Positions 34,123-42,117 of a stretch of DNA of 64,000 nucleotides are shown here, in pieces. The DNA comes from Lentibacillus siamensis (GTDB lineage Bacteria; Bacillota; Bacilli; Bacillales; Amphibacillaceae). Location of the stretch: assembly GCF_039522605.1 (NCBI RefSeq), contig NZ_BAAADS010000018.1:248001-312000 (forward strand), given 5' to 3'. The position numbers and the translations under genes were made by a program. Each line of letters opens with the position of its first letter. Position 1 is the stretch's first letter. The notes under the pieces are model-generated. The model was not told the origin of the DNA. It saw only the letters and a list, made by a program, of their open reading frames with translations, and did no database searches.

Positions 34123-35007
34123 ATGACAAATACAGGAACGGATCGCGTTAAACGCGGTATGGCAGAAATGCAAAAGGGCGGCGTCATTATGGATGTTGTC
34201 AATGCGGAACAGGCTAAAATTGCTGAGGAAGCCGGAGCAGTGGCCGTAATGGCGTTGGAGCGGGTTCCATCCGATATTCGCGCAGCCGGCGGGGTAGCCC
34301 GTATGGCAAGTCCGGAAGTTACCGAGGAAGTACTGAATGCGGTATCCATTCCGGTGATGGCAAAAGCACGAATCGGTCATATCGTTGAAGCCCGTGTACT
34401 GGAAGCAATGGGTGTTGATTATATTGATGAAAGTGAAGTGTTAACGCCTGCTGATGAAGAATTTCATTTAAAAAAATCTGATTATACGGTTCCATTTGTT
34501 TGTGGATGCCGTAACCTGGGTGAAGCTGCCCGCCGTATTGGTGAAGGTGCTTCGATGCTGCGCACAAAAGGTGAACCGGGTACAGGAAATATTGTGGAAG
34601 CGGTACGCCATATGCGTCAGGTACAATCAGAAATCAGAAAACTGACCTCGATGTCGGAAGATGAAGTAATGACATTTGCAAAAGAAATCGGTGCACCATA
34701 CAATCTGTTACTGGAAATAAAAGAAGAAGGCCGTCTGCCAGTGGTTAATTTTGCTGCCGGCGGTGTAGCGACACCAGCTGATGCGGCATTAATGATGCAG
34801 CTGGGTGCTGACGGTGTATTTGTCGGTTCCGGTATTTTTAAATCAAATAATCCTGAAAAATTTGCAAAAGCAATTGTTGAAGCGACAACCCATTATACTG
34901 ATTATCAATTGATTGGCGAACTTTCCAAAGGCTTGGGTACTGCCATGAAGGGTCTGGAAATGAGCACATTGGAACCTCATGACCGCATGCAGGACCGCAG
35001 CGAATAG
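34123..35007 (+). CDS. pdxS: Pyridoxal 5'-phosphate synthase lyase subunit PdxS
   Basis: A 294-residue protein with the (beta/alpha)8 core: KRGMAEMQKGGVIMDVVNAEQAKIAEEAGAVAVMALERVPSDIR, the catalytic lysine in VMAKARIGH, and VNFAAGGVATPADAALMMQLGADGVFVGSGIF. It condenses ribose 5-phosphate, glyceraldehyde 3-phosphate and ammonia from PdxT into PLP as a dodecamer. GAGGGGGAAACG precedes the ATG. Only 15 bp separate it from pdxT. Confidence 0.98.
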   Translation: MTNTGTDRVKRGMAEMQKGGVIMDVVNAEQAKIAEEAGAVAVMALERVPSDIRAAGGVARMASPEVTEEVLNAVSIPVMAKARIGHIVEARVLEAMGVDYIDESEVLTPADEEFHLKKSDYTVPFVCGCRNLGEAARRIGEGASMLRTKGEPGTGNIVEAVRHMRQVQSEIRKLTSMSEDEVMTFAKEIGAPYNLLLEIKEEGRLPVVNFAAGGVATPADAALMMQLGADGVFVGSGIFKSNNPEKFAKAIVEATTHYTDYQLIGELSKGLGTAMKGLEMSTLEPHDRMQDRSE

Positions 35008-35022
35008 AAAGAAGGAATCAAG

Positions 35023-35613
35023 ATGACTACAATCGGTGTACTCGCATTACAAGGAGCTGTGCGTGAACATATCCGTTCAATAGAAGAAGCAGGTGCAAAA
35101 GGTGTCGAAATCAAGCGGAAGGAGCAGCTTGATGCAATTGACGGGCTGATTCTTCCCGGCGGTGAAAGTACGACAATGCGCCGCCTGATCGACAGTTATG
35201 ATTTTTTTGATGCCATCCGGGAATTTGGCAAACAGGGCAAACCAGTATTTGGCACGTGTGCCGGTTTGATTTTGATGGCCAGTGATATTGAAGGACAAGT
35301 TGATGCCCATTTAGGCTTGATGAATATGAAGGTTGCCCGTAATGCATTTGGCCGGCAGATAGCCAGTTTTGAAGCGGATTTGTCGGTAAAAAATATTGGT
35401 GACCATTTTAGTGCAGTATTTATTCGGGCACCATATATAGTGGATCCCGGATCTGAGGTGGAAGTGCTTGCTTCGTATCAGGATCGTATTGTTGCGGCAC
35501 AACAGAAGAATTTTTTGTGTACAGCATTTCACCCTGAATTGACCGATGATAATCGTTTTATTGAATATTTTGCCCAAATGGTGGAACAATCTTTAAAAAC
35601 ACTTGCATCTTAG
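35023..35613 (+). CDS. pdxT: Pyridoxal 5'-phosphate synthase glutaminase subunit PdxT
   Basis: A 196-residue class I glutamine amidotransferase: IGVLALQGAVREHIRSIEEAG, oxyanion LPGGESTTMRRL, nucleophile cysteine in FGTCAGLILMA (about residue 79), and the His-Glu pair in AFHPELTDD. It supplies ammonia through the PdxS channel. It is translated with pdxS, using SD GAAAGGAA. Confidence 0.97.
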   Translation: MTTIGVLALQGAVREHIRSIEEAGAKGVEIKRKEQLDAIDGLILPGGESTTMRRLIDSYDFFDAIREFGKQGKPVFGTCAGLILMASDIEGQVDAHLGLMNMKVARNAFGRQIASFEADLSVKNIGDHFSAVFIRAPYIVDPGSEVEVLASYQDRIVAAQQKNFLCTAFHPELTDDNRFIEYFAQMVEQSLKTLAS

Positions 35614-35631
35614 CAGGTAATTGGGTATGAT
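35603..35631 (+). promoter_or_regulatory. Promoter of the serS T-box transcript
   Basis: TTGCAT (35603-35608), 17-bp spacer, TATGAT (35626-35631). It overlaps the end of pdxT and directly precedes the T-box leader. Confidence 0.6.
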
Positions 35632-35637
35632 ATATCA

Positions 35638-35887
35638 TAATATATGATCAGTTATGCAAGGAAATAGTATCTGAAATGCTTATCCCAGAGAGTCGGTGGC
35701 AGCTGAAAACCGATATAGGCATTGCAGAGAATCCATCCTTAAACTGGTTTGCTGAACAATATAGTAGGCAAACCCGGTTAGCAGCCGTTATGTGTGTTCG
35801 AGCCGGAAGAGTATATCTCTTCAATTAGGGTGGCAACGCGGGAATCAACACTCTCGTCCCTGTTTTATACAGGGGCGGGAGTTTTTT
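35638..35887 (+). promoter_or_regulatory. T-box riboswitch (serine) controlling serS
   Basis: The leader has the conserved T-box sequence TAGGGTGGCAACGCGGG at 35826-35842, which forms the antiterminator bulge for the tRNA acceptor end. A terminator CTCTCGTCCCTG / CAGGGGCGGGAG + TTTTTT spans 35851-35887. An AGAGAGTCGGTGG segment near 35687 and the ...GAA-TCC-A... stretch at 35729-35735 fit a Stem I with a UCC serine specifier. Uncharged tRNA-Ser(GGA) would stabilise the antiterminator and allow serS expression. The specifier choice is inferred from the downstream gene. Confidence 0.92.
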
Positions 35888-36129
35888 ATTTGGTAATAGT
35901 ATTTTTATCGGTAAAACCGACCAACTATGCACGAGGAGGCTCACCAGCCGCCCGCGGTAAAGAAGACACAGCGAAAGTGATTTTCTTGAGCTGATGTCGC
36001 ACTTATGCTCAAAAGTGAAAGCGAAGTATATTTCCGAAGCGGGTTCTATGCATTATCCTTAGTTTTCAAAGGATGTTTTAGCCTTGCATAAGTGCAAAAA
36101 GGCTCTCTAATACAAAGGAGGAACGAATT
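35888..36129. repeat. Repeat-containing stretch between T-box terminator and serS
   Basis: The 240-bp gap after the terminator is unusually long for a T-box gene. It carries the core AAGTGAAAGCGAAGTATAT (36012) shared with the element at 5291-5450, bracketed by GTCGCACTTATGCTC and CCTTGCATAAGTGC, which can pair imperfectly. Like the other copy it has no coding sense, and it probably inserted into the serS leader. Confidence 0.5.
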
Positions 36130-37404
36130 ATGCTGGATATGAAGTATTTGCGTAATAATTTTGAATTAGTTAAGGAAAAGTTGGCTCATCGTGGTGAGGA
36201 CTTATCCGAACTGGACAAATTCGGTGAGTTGGATGCGCGACGCCGTGAGTTGATTGCCGAGACGGAAAAAATGAAGGCGAAAAAGAATGAGGCTTCCAAA
36301 CAGATTTCGGCTCTGAAAAAGGAAAAAAAAGATGCGGAACCGGCCATTAAAGAAATGCGTGAAGTAGGTGAACAAATTTCTGCACTGGATAAAGAATTGA
36401 AGGAAATCCAGGAAAAGCTGAATCATATGATGCTTTCCATTCCGAACATCCCGCATGAAACGGTGCCGGTTGGTGAAGACGAAGATGACAATGTCGAAGC
36501 ACGTAAATGGGGCGAGACCCCGGCTTTTGATTTTGAAGCAAAGCCACACTGGGACATTGCAACTGATCTGGATATTCTCGATTTTGAACGTGCAGCCAAA
36601 GTAACCGGCAGCCGCTTTGTATTTTACAAAGGGTTGGGTACAAGACTGGAACGTGCTTTAATCAGCTTCATGATGGATTTACATGCCGATGAACATGGAT
36701 ATACAGAGATGATGCCGCCGCAGATTGTGAACCGCGGAAGCTTGACTGGAACCGGCCAGCTGCCGAAATTTGCGGAAGATGTTTTTAAACTGGAAGAATG
36801 GGATTATTTTCTGATTCCGACCGCTGAAGTGCCGGTGACGAATTTCCATCGTGATGAGATTTTGTCCAACGATGACCTGCCGAAACGATATGCAGCGTAC
36901 AGCGCCAATTTCCGTTCTGAAGCAGGTTCTGCCGGACGGGATACACGCGGTTTGATCCGACAGCATCAATTCAACAAAGTGGAACTTGTCCATTTCACAA
37001 AGCCGGAAGAATCCTATGAAACATTGGAGGAATTAACCGGTCATGCTGAAAAAGTGCTGCAGCTGCTGGAACTTCCATACCGTGTGATGAGTATGTGTAC
37101 CGGTGATCTGGGATTCACTGCCGCCAAGAAATATGACATTGAGGTATGGATTCCAACCCAGGAAACATACCGCGAAATTTCTTCCTGCTCTAATTTTGAG
37201 GACTTCCAGGCAAGACGCGCTGGTATTCGTTTCCGCCGCGAAGAAAAAGGAAAACCTGAATTTGTTCACACACTGAATGGATCCGGGTTGGCGGTTGGCC
37301 GTACAGTAGCCGCTATCCTGGAAAATTATCAACAGGAGGATGGATCTGTTGCTGTTCCGGAAGTACTGCAGCCGTATATGGGCGGTAAACAGGTAATGAA
37401 ATAG
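36130..37404 (+). CDS. serS: Seryl-tRNA synthetase
   Basis: A 424-residue class II synthetase. An N-terminal antiparallel coiled coil (about residues 30-105) reaches the long variable arm of tRNA-Ser. Motif 2 is FRSEAGSAGRDTRGLIRQHQF and motif 3 is NGSGLAVGRTVAAILENYQ. TAEVPVTNFHRDEIL lies in the active site. AAAGGAGG precedes the ATG. It is controlled by the T-box upstream and followed by a tRNA-Ser gene, giving a serine-charging cluster. Confidence 0.98.
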   Translation: MLDMKYLRNNFELVKEKLAHRGEDLSELDKFGELDARRRELIAETEKMKAKKNEASKQISALKKEKKDAEPAIKEMREVGEQISALDKELKEIQEKLNHMMLSIPNIPHETVPVGEDEDDNVEARKWGETPAFDFEAKPHWDIATDLDILDFERAAKVTGSRFVFYKGLGTRLERALISFMMDLHADEHGYTEMMPPQIVNRGSLTGTGQLPKFAEDVFKLEEWDYFLIPTAEVPVTNFHRDEILSNDDLPKRYAAYSANFRSEAGSAGRDTRGLIRQHQFNKVELVHFTKPEESYETLEELTGHAEKVLQLLELPYRVMSMCTGDLGFTAAKKYDIEVWIPTQETYREISSCSNFEDFQARRAGIRFRREEKGKPEFVHTLNGSGLAVGRTVAAILENYQQEDGSVAVPEVLQPYMGGKQVMK

Positions 37405-37477
37405 AAATGGATGTGTCGGGCCACCTGGTGTGGTCCGAAACCCTTTTTACACGGGTGAACTTTTTGTGGAATTATGT

Positions 37478-37506
37478 TTGACAATGGTTGTACAGCATGG
37501 TATATT
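37478..37506 (+). promoter_or_regulatory. Promoter of tRNA-Ser
   Basis: Perfect TTGACA (37478-37483), 17-bp spacer, TATATT (37501-37506), with the tRNA starting 16 bp downstream. Confidence 0.85.
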
Positions 37507-37522
37507 AAATCTTGTCGCACAC

Positions 37523-37615
37523 GGAGGTATACCCAAGTCTGGCTGAAGGGATCGGTCTTGAAAACCGACAGGCGGGTCAAACCGCGCGGGGGTTCGAATC
37601 CCTCTACCTCCTCCA
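37523..37615 (+). tRNA. tRNA-Ser (anticodon TGA)
   Basis: It folds as a class II tRNA: acceptor GGAGGTA / TACCTCC, anticodon stem TCGGT / ACCGA with loop CTTGAAA (TGA), long variable arm (CAGGCGGGTCAAACCGCGC), T-loop GTTCGAATC, and encoded CCA. The discriminator base is T, whereas tRNA-Ser normally has G73. It lies between serS and proC, where B. subtilis also has a tRNA-Ser. Confidence 0.97.
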
Positions 37616-37648
37616 TTTAACAATAAGCGCATAAATTGGAGATATTTA

Positions 37649-37680
37649 AAAATCGTTGCTTTTGCAGCGGTTTTTTTACT
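37649..37680 (+). terminator. Terminator after tRNA-Ser
   Basis: A short stem GTTGC / GCAGC extended by C-G and A-T pairs, followed by GGTTTTTTTAC, about 35 bp after the tRNA. Confidence 0.65.
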
Positions 37681-37832
37681 TTTGATAAAGTGCCGGCATT
37701 TTTCCGAATTCATTTTCTGTATACATAGCTCCACTCTTTTCCCTTGAAAAAAATGCATTCATTTGGCATGATATATGGAATACTGTCAGGTGCACGCTTT
37801 ATTACGATAATGATTTAAAGGAGGTTATGTCA

Positions 37833-38648
37833 ATGGATAAAAAAGTTGCTTTTATCGGAGCCGGGTCGATGGCTGAAGCAGTCATTTCCGGTATTGTTCA
37901 TGCAGAGATTCTGCAAAATGAACAGATTGTTGTTACAAACAGAAATAATAAAGAACGAATTGATCGGCTTGAGCGCCGGTATCAGATACAAAGTATTCAG
38001 GACAAGGAAAAAGTTGCCGTTGATGCTGACATTGTTGTTTTGGCTACAAAACCGTATGACCTGGAACCTGCTGTACAATCGATTAAGGAATATTTGAACC
38101 CCAATCAGCTGATTATTTCCGTTATTGCAGGCATTTCAACGGATGATATAACAGCATTAATCGGGAATCAATCACCTGTAATCCGCGCGATGCCGAATAC
38201 ATCAGCTTCCATTGGTTATTCTGCGACGGCGCTATCTGCAGGGAAGTATGCTGGAGAAGAACATGTGGTGGAAGCAAAGGCATTATTTGACACAATCGGG
38301 ACGACAGCAATTGTTGCCGAAGATGATATGCACACCGTAACAGGAATTTCCGGGAGCGGTCCCGCGTATATGTATTATTTTGTCGAGGCTATGGAAAAGG
38401 CGGCTGTTGAAGCCGGACTGGATAAAAAAACCGCAATGGAATTGATTGCACAAACAGTTGTCGGAGCCGGTGAAATGTTAAAACAGTCAGGTGAAACGGC
38501 TGCATCGTTACGAGAGAAGGTTACGAGCCCCGGCGGAACCACACAGGCAGGGCTTGAAGCACTGGCTGCCGGCGGATTTCAGGAAACTGTTCAGGAGTGC
38601 GTTAAAAATGCCCGCAAGCGATCGGTTGAGCTCGGGGAAAAGAATTAG
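37833..38648 (+). CDS. proC: Pyrroline-5-carboxylate reductase
   Basis: A 271-residue enzyme with the N-terminal NADPH site FIGAGSMAEAVISG, VLATKPYDLEPA, RAMPNTSASIGYSATAL, and the family's C-terminal signature VTSPGGTTQAGLEAL. It reduces P5C to proline, which is also a compatible solute in salt-adapted bacilli. AAAGGAGG lies 8 bp before ATG 37833; the ATG at 37827 is too close. A hairpin terminator follows the stop. Confidence 0.95.
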   Translation: MDKKVAFIGAGSMAEAVISGIVHAEILQNEQIVVTNRNNKERIDRLERRYQIQSIQDKEKVAVDADIVVLATKPYDLEPAVQSIKEYLNPNQLIISVIAGISTDDITALIGNQSPVIRAMPNTSASIGYSATALSAGKYAGEEHVVEAKALFDTIGTTAIVAEDDMHTVTGISGSGPAYMYYFVEAMEKAAVEAGLDKKTAMELIAQTVVGAGEMLKQSGETAASLREKVTSPGGTTQAGLEALAAGGFQETVQECVKNARKRSVELGEKN

Positions 38649-38668
38649 TGTGTAACAAAATTAATATA

Positions 38669-38709
38669 TAAAAACGCTCTTTCAGTCCACTGAAAAAGCG
38701 TTTTTTAAT
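38669..38709 (+). terminator. Rho-independent terminator of proC
   Basis: AAAACGCTCTTTCAG and CTGAAAAAGCGTTTT pair around TCCA, followed by TTAATG. Confidence 0.9.
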
Positions 38710-38784
38710 GTATGATATTATGCATCAAGCACTTTCGTATGTTGCCCTTGTGTATGCAGGGCGGTGATCATTCCATCAAAGTTT

Positions 38785-38892
38785 TTACTCCTCCTCATCA
38801 GTAAATGTTTGAATATCGGATAAATCGGCTTCGACAACTATGTCTTTCTCATTTTCCATACGAATGGCAGCCATGAATTTCATCTTCTCCAT
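38785..38892 (-). CDS. Possible 35-residue acidic small protein
   Basis: The frame MEKMKFMAAIRMENEKDIVV followed by EADLSDIQTFTDEEE is acidic with plausible codon use, and lies in the 495-bp gap between proC and the ABC transporter. The SD (AGAGAAG, 8 bp) is weak and I recognise no family. It could equally be a remnant. Confidence 0.25.
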   Translation of the reverse strand: MEKMKFMAAIRMENEKDIVVEADLSDIQTFTDEEE

Positions 38893-38914
38893 CAAAATTC
38901 TTCTCTATCTTTAT

Positions 38915-39005
38915 ACGGTTTGCATATCGGTGATTTCTATCACTTTCGGCATATTTTCAGTTATCAGCATTATTTCGGAGTTATTGGCATTAAATACCGG
39001 AATAT
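38915..39005. repeat. Degenerate short tandem array
   Basis: Units of 18-27 bp beginning GCAT (GCATATCGGTGATTTC..., GCATATTTTCAGTTATCA, GCATTATTTCGGAGTTATTG, GCATTAAATACCGG) follow one another. It resembles in style the arrays at 32458 and 44566, but with another sequence. The rest of the 38710-39143 gap shows nothing else except the possible small ORF. Confidence 0.45.
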
Positions 39006-39143
39006 GGATAATGTGATGATTGTAGGGAAGGCAGATGCCACCATATACCCAATTTTGGTTTAAAATCATATTTTTCTAAAAAGTGAATCTTTGATAGTAT
39101 TAATTGTATGTATTGCTTAAAAAATCGAAGGGGGTACACAACA

Positions 39144-39956
39144 ATGAAAAAGAATAATTGGAGGTTTTTAGGGCTTATTCTGTTTTCCGTCTGTCTCCTG
39201 TTTGGACTGGCAGCATGTGGAGGCGGTGATGAGACAAGCAGCTCTGATGGCTCAGGGGATGATGGTGGATTAAAAGATAAATATACCGTTGCCACCGATA
39301 CCGGATTTGTTCCGTTTGAATTTAAAAAGAACGGTGAGTATACCGGTTTTGATATTGAACTGATTAGAGCTATAGCTGATGAAGTAGGTTTTGAAATAGA
39401 TTTGGCACCAACAAACTTCGATGGTATCATTCCGGGGCTGCAGACTGGTAAATTTGATATTGCTGTTGCAGGTATCGGCATTACCGAAAAACGTGCTAAG
39501 AAGATTGACTACAGTGATCCATATTATAAATCGGGACTGCGTATTGGTGTTCCAAAAGATAACACATCAATCAAAGGTCTTGAGGATCTGGAAGGAAAAA
39601 CAGTTGCAACCAGACTGGGCTCAACAAGTTCGGCATTTATTAAAGAAAACATTGAAGGTGCAACACCTAATGAATATCAGCAAATGAGTCAGGTGTATCT
39701 GGCAGTGGAAAACGGCAGTGCTGACGCTGTTCTGTACGATGCGCCAAACGTTGCCTATTATATCAAGACAAAAGGCAGTGACAAACTGAAATTAGTTGGT
39801 GACTTATATAAAGCTGAAAACTACGGTATTGCCATTTCAAAGGGGCAGGACGAACTGGTGAAAGCTATTAACGATGCCTTGGCAACACTCAAAGAAAATG
39901 GAACATATGCTGACATTTATAAAGAATGGTTTGGAGAAAAACCACCAAAAGAATAA
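39144..39956 (+). CDS. glnH: Glutamine-type amino-acid ABC transporter, substrate-binding lipoprotein
   Basis: A 270-residue lipoprotein with signal peptide and lipobox LFGLAACGGG (Cys about residue 22), then a Ser/Gly/Asp linker. The SBP family 3 domain runs YTVATDTGFVPFEFKKNGEYTGFDIELI, FDIAVAGIGITEKRAKKIDYSDPYY and GKTVATRLGSTSSAF. Sequence is closest to GlnH-type proteins; specificity for Gln, Glu or Arg cannot be settled by eye. ATG 39144 follows GAAGGGGGT. A hairpin lies between this gene and the permease. Confidence 0.88.
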   Translation: MKKNNWRFLGLILFSVCLLFGLAACGGGDETSSSDGSGDDGGLKDKYTVATDTGFVPFEFKKNGEYTGFDIELIRAIADEVGFEIDLAPTNFDGIIPGLQTGKFDIAVAGIGITEKRAKKIDYSDPYYKSGLRIGVPKDNTSIKGLEDLEGKTVATRLGSTSSAFIKENIEGATPNEYQQMSQVYLAVENGSADAVLYDAPNVAYYIKTKGSDKLKLVGDLYKAENYGIAISKGQDELVKAINDALATLKENGTYADIYKEWFGEKPPKE

Positions 39957-39968
39957 TAAATGCAGTTG

Positions 39969-40004
39969 AAGGGTGTAACCATCCGGTTGTTACACCCTTT
40001 TACA
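39969..40004 (+). terminator. Attenuating terminator between binding protein and permease
   Basis: AAGGGTGTAAC / GTTACACCCTT (perfect 11 bp) followed by TTACACTTTT. It would give excess binding protein relative to the membrane complex, a common arrangement. Confidence 0.75.
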
Positions 40005-40035
40005 CTTTTGGAGAGACAACAAGAGAGGTGAAAGT

Positions 40036-40695
40036 ATGCTGGACAGATTTAATTTTGCCGGTGTGGTTGAATTTTTACCACAACTCATGACCGGTCTTTA
40101 TTATACGCTGCTGATCTCAGTGGTTGGTCTTTTGATAGGTTTTGTTCTTGGTGCTATTTTTGGATTGGGGCGTATATCAAGATTTAAAATTGTTTATTGG
40201 ATTTCTAGTATTTATATTGAAATTTTACGCGGTACCCCGGTTCTGGTTCAGGCTATATGGATTTTCTATGCACTGCCGCTGATTATTCAGTATAATTTTG
40301 AATCCGTTACGGCTGGTATTATTGTTATCGCTTTAAACTCCGGTGCATATATCGCAGAAATTGTGCGTGGTGCCGTCGTATCAATTGAAAAAGGTCAAAT
40401 GGAGGCAGGCCGTTCACTTGGTTTGAGTCATCGACAGACGATGCGTCACATTATTTGGCCACAGGCGTTCAAACGGATGATTCCGCCGCTTGGCAACCAG
40501 TTTATTATCAGTATTAAGGATACATCGCTCTTATCCGTTATCCTCGTTCCGGAATTGATTTTCCAAGGACGGCTGATTGCGGCTAACAACTTTAATGCTG
40601 TTGAAATTTATACGACCGTCGCCGTATTCTATCTGGCCATCACGCTAACATTATCCTTCGTCTTAAGCATTGCCGAAAGGAGGCTGGATGTATAA
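40036..40695 (+). CDS. glnP: Amino-acid ABC transporter permease
   Basis: A 219-residue HisM/GlnP-type permease with about five helices. It has IEILRGTPVLVQAIWIFYALP and the ATPase-contact EAA loop EAGRSLGLSHRQTMRHIIWPQAFKRMIPPLGNQFI, and an N-terminal FLPQLMTGLYYTLLISV. AGAGAGGTG precedes the ATG. The stop overlaps the ATPase start (TAATGA). Confidence 0.9.
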   Translation: MLDRFNFAGVVEFLPQLMTGLYYTLLISVVGLLIGFVLGAIFGLGRISRFKIVYWISSIYIEILRGTPVLVQAIWIFYALPLIIQYNFESVTAGIIVIALNSGAYIAEIVRGAVVSIEKGQMEAGRSLGLSHRQTMRHIIWPQAFKRMIPPLGNQFIISIKDTSLLSVILVPELIFQGRLIAANNFNAVEIYTTVAVFYLAITLTLSFVLSIAERRLDV

Positions 40696-41417
40696 TGATA
40701 ACAGTTGAAGATTTGCATAAAAGCTTCGGAAAATTAGAGGTGCTGAAAGGGATCGATTGTAAAGTTGAACAAAAAGAGGTTGTTTGTGTCATCGGTCCGA
40801 GTGGCTCCGGAAAAAGTACTTTTTTGCGGTGCCTGAATCTGCTTGAGGAAATAACAAGTGGTGACGTTAGCGTTGACGGTGCCCATTTGAACGATCCAAA
40901 AACCAATATTAATGAAGTCCGAAAAGAAGTCGGGATGGTTTTTCAGCAGTTTAATCTGTTCCCGCACAAATCCGTTATCGAAAATGTTATGCTCGCTCCA
41001 ATGAAAGCACGCGGAGTTGCTAAGGATGAAGCAAAGGAACGTGCACAAAAATTACTGGAAAAGGTCGGATTAAGTGATAAGGCGGAACAGTATCCCAATC
41101 AGTTATCCGGTGGTCAGCAGCAACGGGTGGCCATTGCCCGTGCACTTGCCATGGAGCCAAAGGTGATGCTGTTCGATGAGCCGACTTCCGCACTGGATCC
41201 GGAGCTAGTCGGTGAAGTGCTTGCGGTTATGAAACAGCTAGCCTATGAAGGAATGACCATGGTAGTTGTGACACATGAGATGGGATTTGCTAGAGAAGTC
41301 GGGGATCGCGTTCTCTTCATGGATGAAGGAATTATTATGGAGGAAGGCGATCCGGAACAGATCTTTACCAATCCTGAATCAGAGCGGACGAAAGAGTTTT
41401 TGAATAAGATATTGTAG
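40695..41417 (+). CDS. glnQ: Amino-acid ABC transporter ATP-binding protein
   Basis: A 240-residue ATPase: Walker A GPSGSGKSTFLRCLNLLE, Q-loop GMVFQQFNLFPHKSVIENV, signature LSGGQQQRVAIARALAMEP, Walker B VMLFDEPTSALDPELVGEVL, H-loop VVVTHEMGFAREVGDRVLFMDEG. It is a near-canonical GlnQ and completes a three-gene uptake system with the binding protein and permease. Confidence 0.93.
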   Translation: MITVEDLHKSFGKLEVLKGIDCKVEQKEVVCVIGPSGSGKSTFLRCLNLLEEITSGDVSVDGAHLNDPKTNINEVRKEVGMVFQQFNLFPHKSVIENVMLAPMKARGVAKDEAKERAQKLLEKVGLSDKAEQYPNQLSGGQQQRVAIARALAMEPKVMLFDEPTSALDPELVGEVLAVMKQLAYEGMTMVVVTHEMGFAREVGDRVLFMDEGIIMEEGDPEQIFTNPESERTKEFLNKIL

Positions 41418-41425
41418 AACCAATA

Positions 41426-41467
41426 AAGCTATTGGCCCAGCTATTGAGTGGACCGGTAGCTTTTTTG
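41426..41467 (+). terminator. Terminator of the amino-acid ABC operon
   Basis: AAAGCTATTGG / CCGGTAGCTTT, followed by TTTTGTTG, just past the glnQ stop. Confidence 0.8.
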
Positions 41468-41541
41468 TTGTGAAAAAAGAGTAAACCATTTTTTCTTAAC
41501 CTAACCGTGTTATATAAAAAAAAGAAATCGGAGTGATTTTA

Positions 41542-41679
41542 ATGGAAAAGACGTTGAAGCAAATACTCAGCGAACTTCAAAATGTCAATCAAAGAATGGA
41601 TGGTTTTGAAAAACACTTTGATAACTTACTCAACTTTCGCACCAATAAAATAATCTTAAACTGTCAACAAATGAAATAA
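41542..41679 (+). CDS. Small coiled-coil protein (45 residues)
   Basis: The frame MEKTLKQILSELQNVNQRMD followed by GFEKHFDNLLNFRTNKII has an SD GGAGTGA and its own downstream terminator (41711-41735). Heptad-like spacing suggests a short coiled coil. Bacillaceae genomes contain many similar orphan peptides with the MEKTLKQILSEL opening. I know of no function, and it may be the truncated head of a longer one. Confidence 0.5.
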   Translation: MEKTLKQILSELQNVNQRMDGFEKHFDNLLNFRTNKIILNCQQMK

Positions 41680-41710
41680 AAGACTTTAAACGCATAATAA
41701 AAAATCGATA

Positions 41711-41737
41711 AGGAGTGATTATGCTCCTTTTTTGTTT
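41711..41737 (+). terminator. Terminator after the small coiled-coil ORF
   Basis: AAGGAG / CTCCTT around TGATTATG, followed by TTTTGTTTTC. Confidence 0.7.
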
Positions 41738-41831
41738 TCAAAAATCTTTGGGCGAACCGGGTATGGCGAATTATTTCCGCGTGCGCTAGGATTATTAAGT
41801 TAAATTGTAAAGGCTAAAACGTTCAAAGAAG

Positions 41832-42050
41832 GTGAGTATAAACATTCTTGCGTGTGAAGCTTTGCAAGTAGAAAAAAGTGTTAAGGATTGGTTGACATTG
41901 ACGAAAACGGATGATGAAACCAGTTCTAGAATAGTGGAAGATTTAAAGAATGAATTGTCCGGTGGTAAAGAGACGTGGTTATTTCCCTTTTATAAAGAAG
42001 ATGAACTTATGTTTTACCACACCTATTTCAAAATCATCGGAAGCAAATAA
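41832..42050 (+). CDS. Hypothetical protein (72 residues)
   Basis: A GTG-initiated frame with MSINILACEALQVEKSVKDW at the start, a hydrophilic middle (DDETSSRIVEDLKNELSGGK) and TWLFPFYKEDELMFYHTYFKIIG at the end. GAAGG overlaps the GTG and there is no better start. I do not recognise a family. It may be a small genuine gene or a fragment; the next gene begins 68 bp later on the same strand. Confidence 0.35.
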   Translation: MSINILACEALQVEKSVKDWLTLTKTDDETSSRIVEDLKNELSGGKETWLFPFYKEDELMFYHTYFKIIGSK

Positions 42051-42117
42051 CTATTTTTGTATCGGATTCTTGAAAACCTGAATTATACAACATATGATAT
42101 GAGAAAGGTGGGATAGC

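Noticed and set aside
41832..42050. Part of the aldo/keto reductase operon
   Set aside because: The sequence is not AKR-like and the spacing gives no evidence of coupling; kept only as a low-confidence hypothetical.
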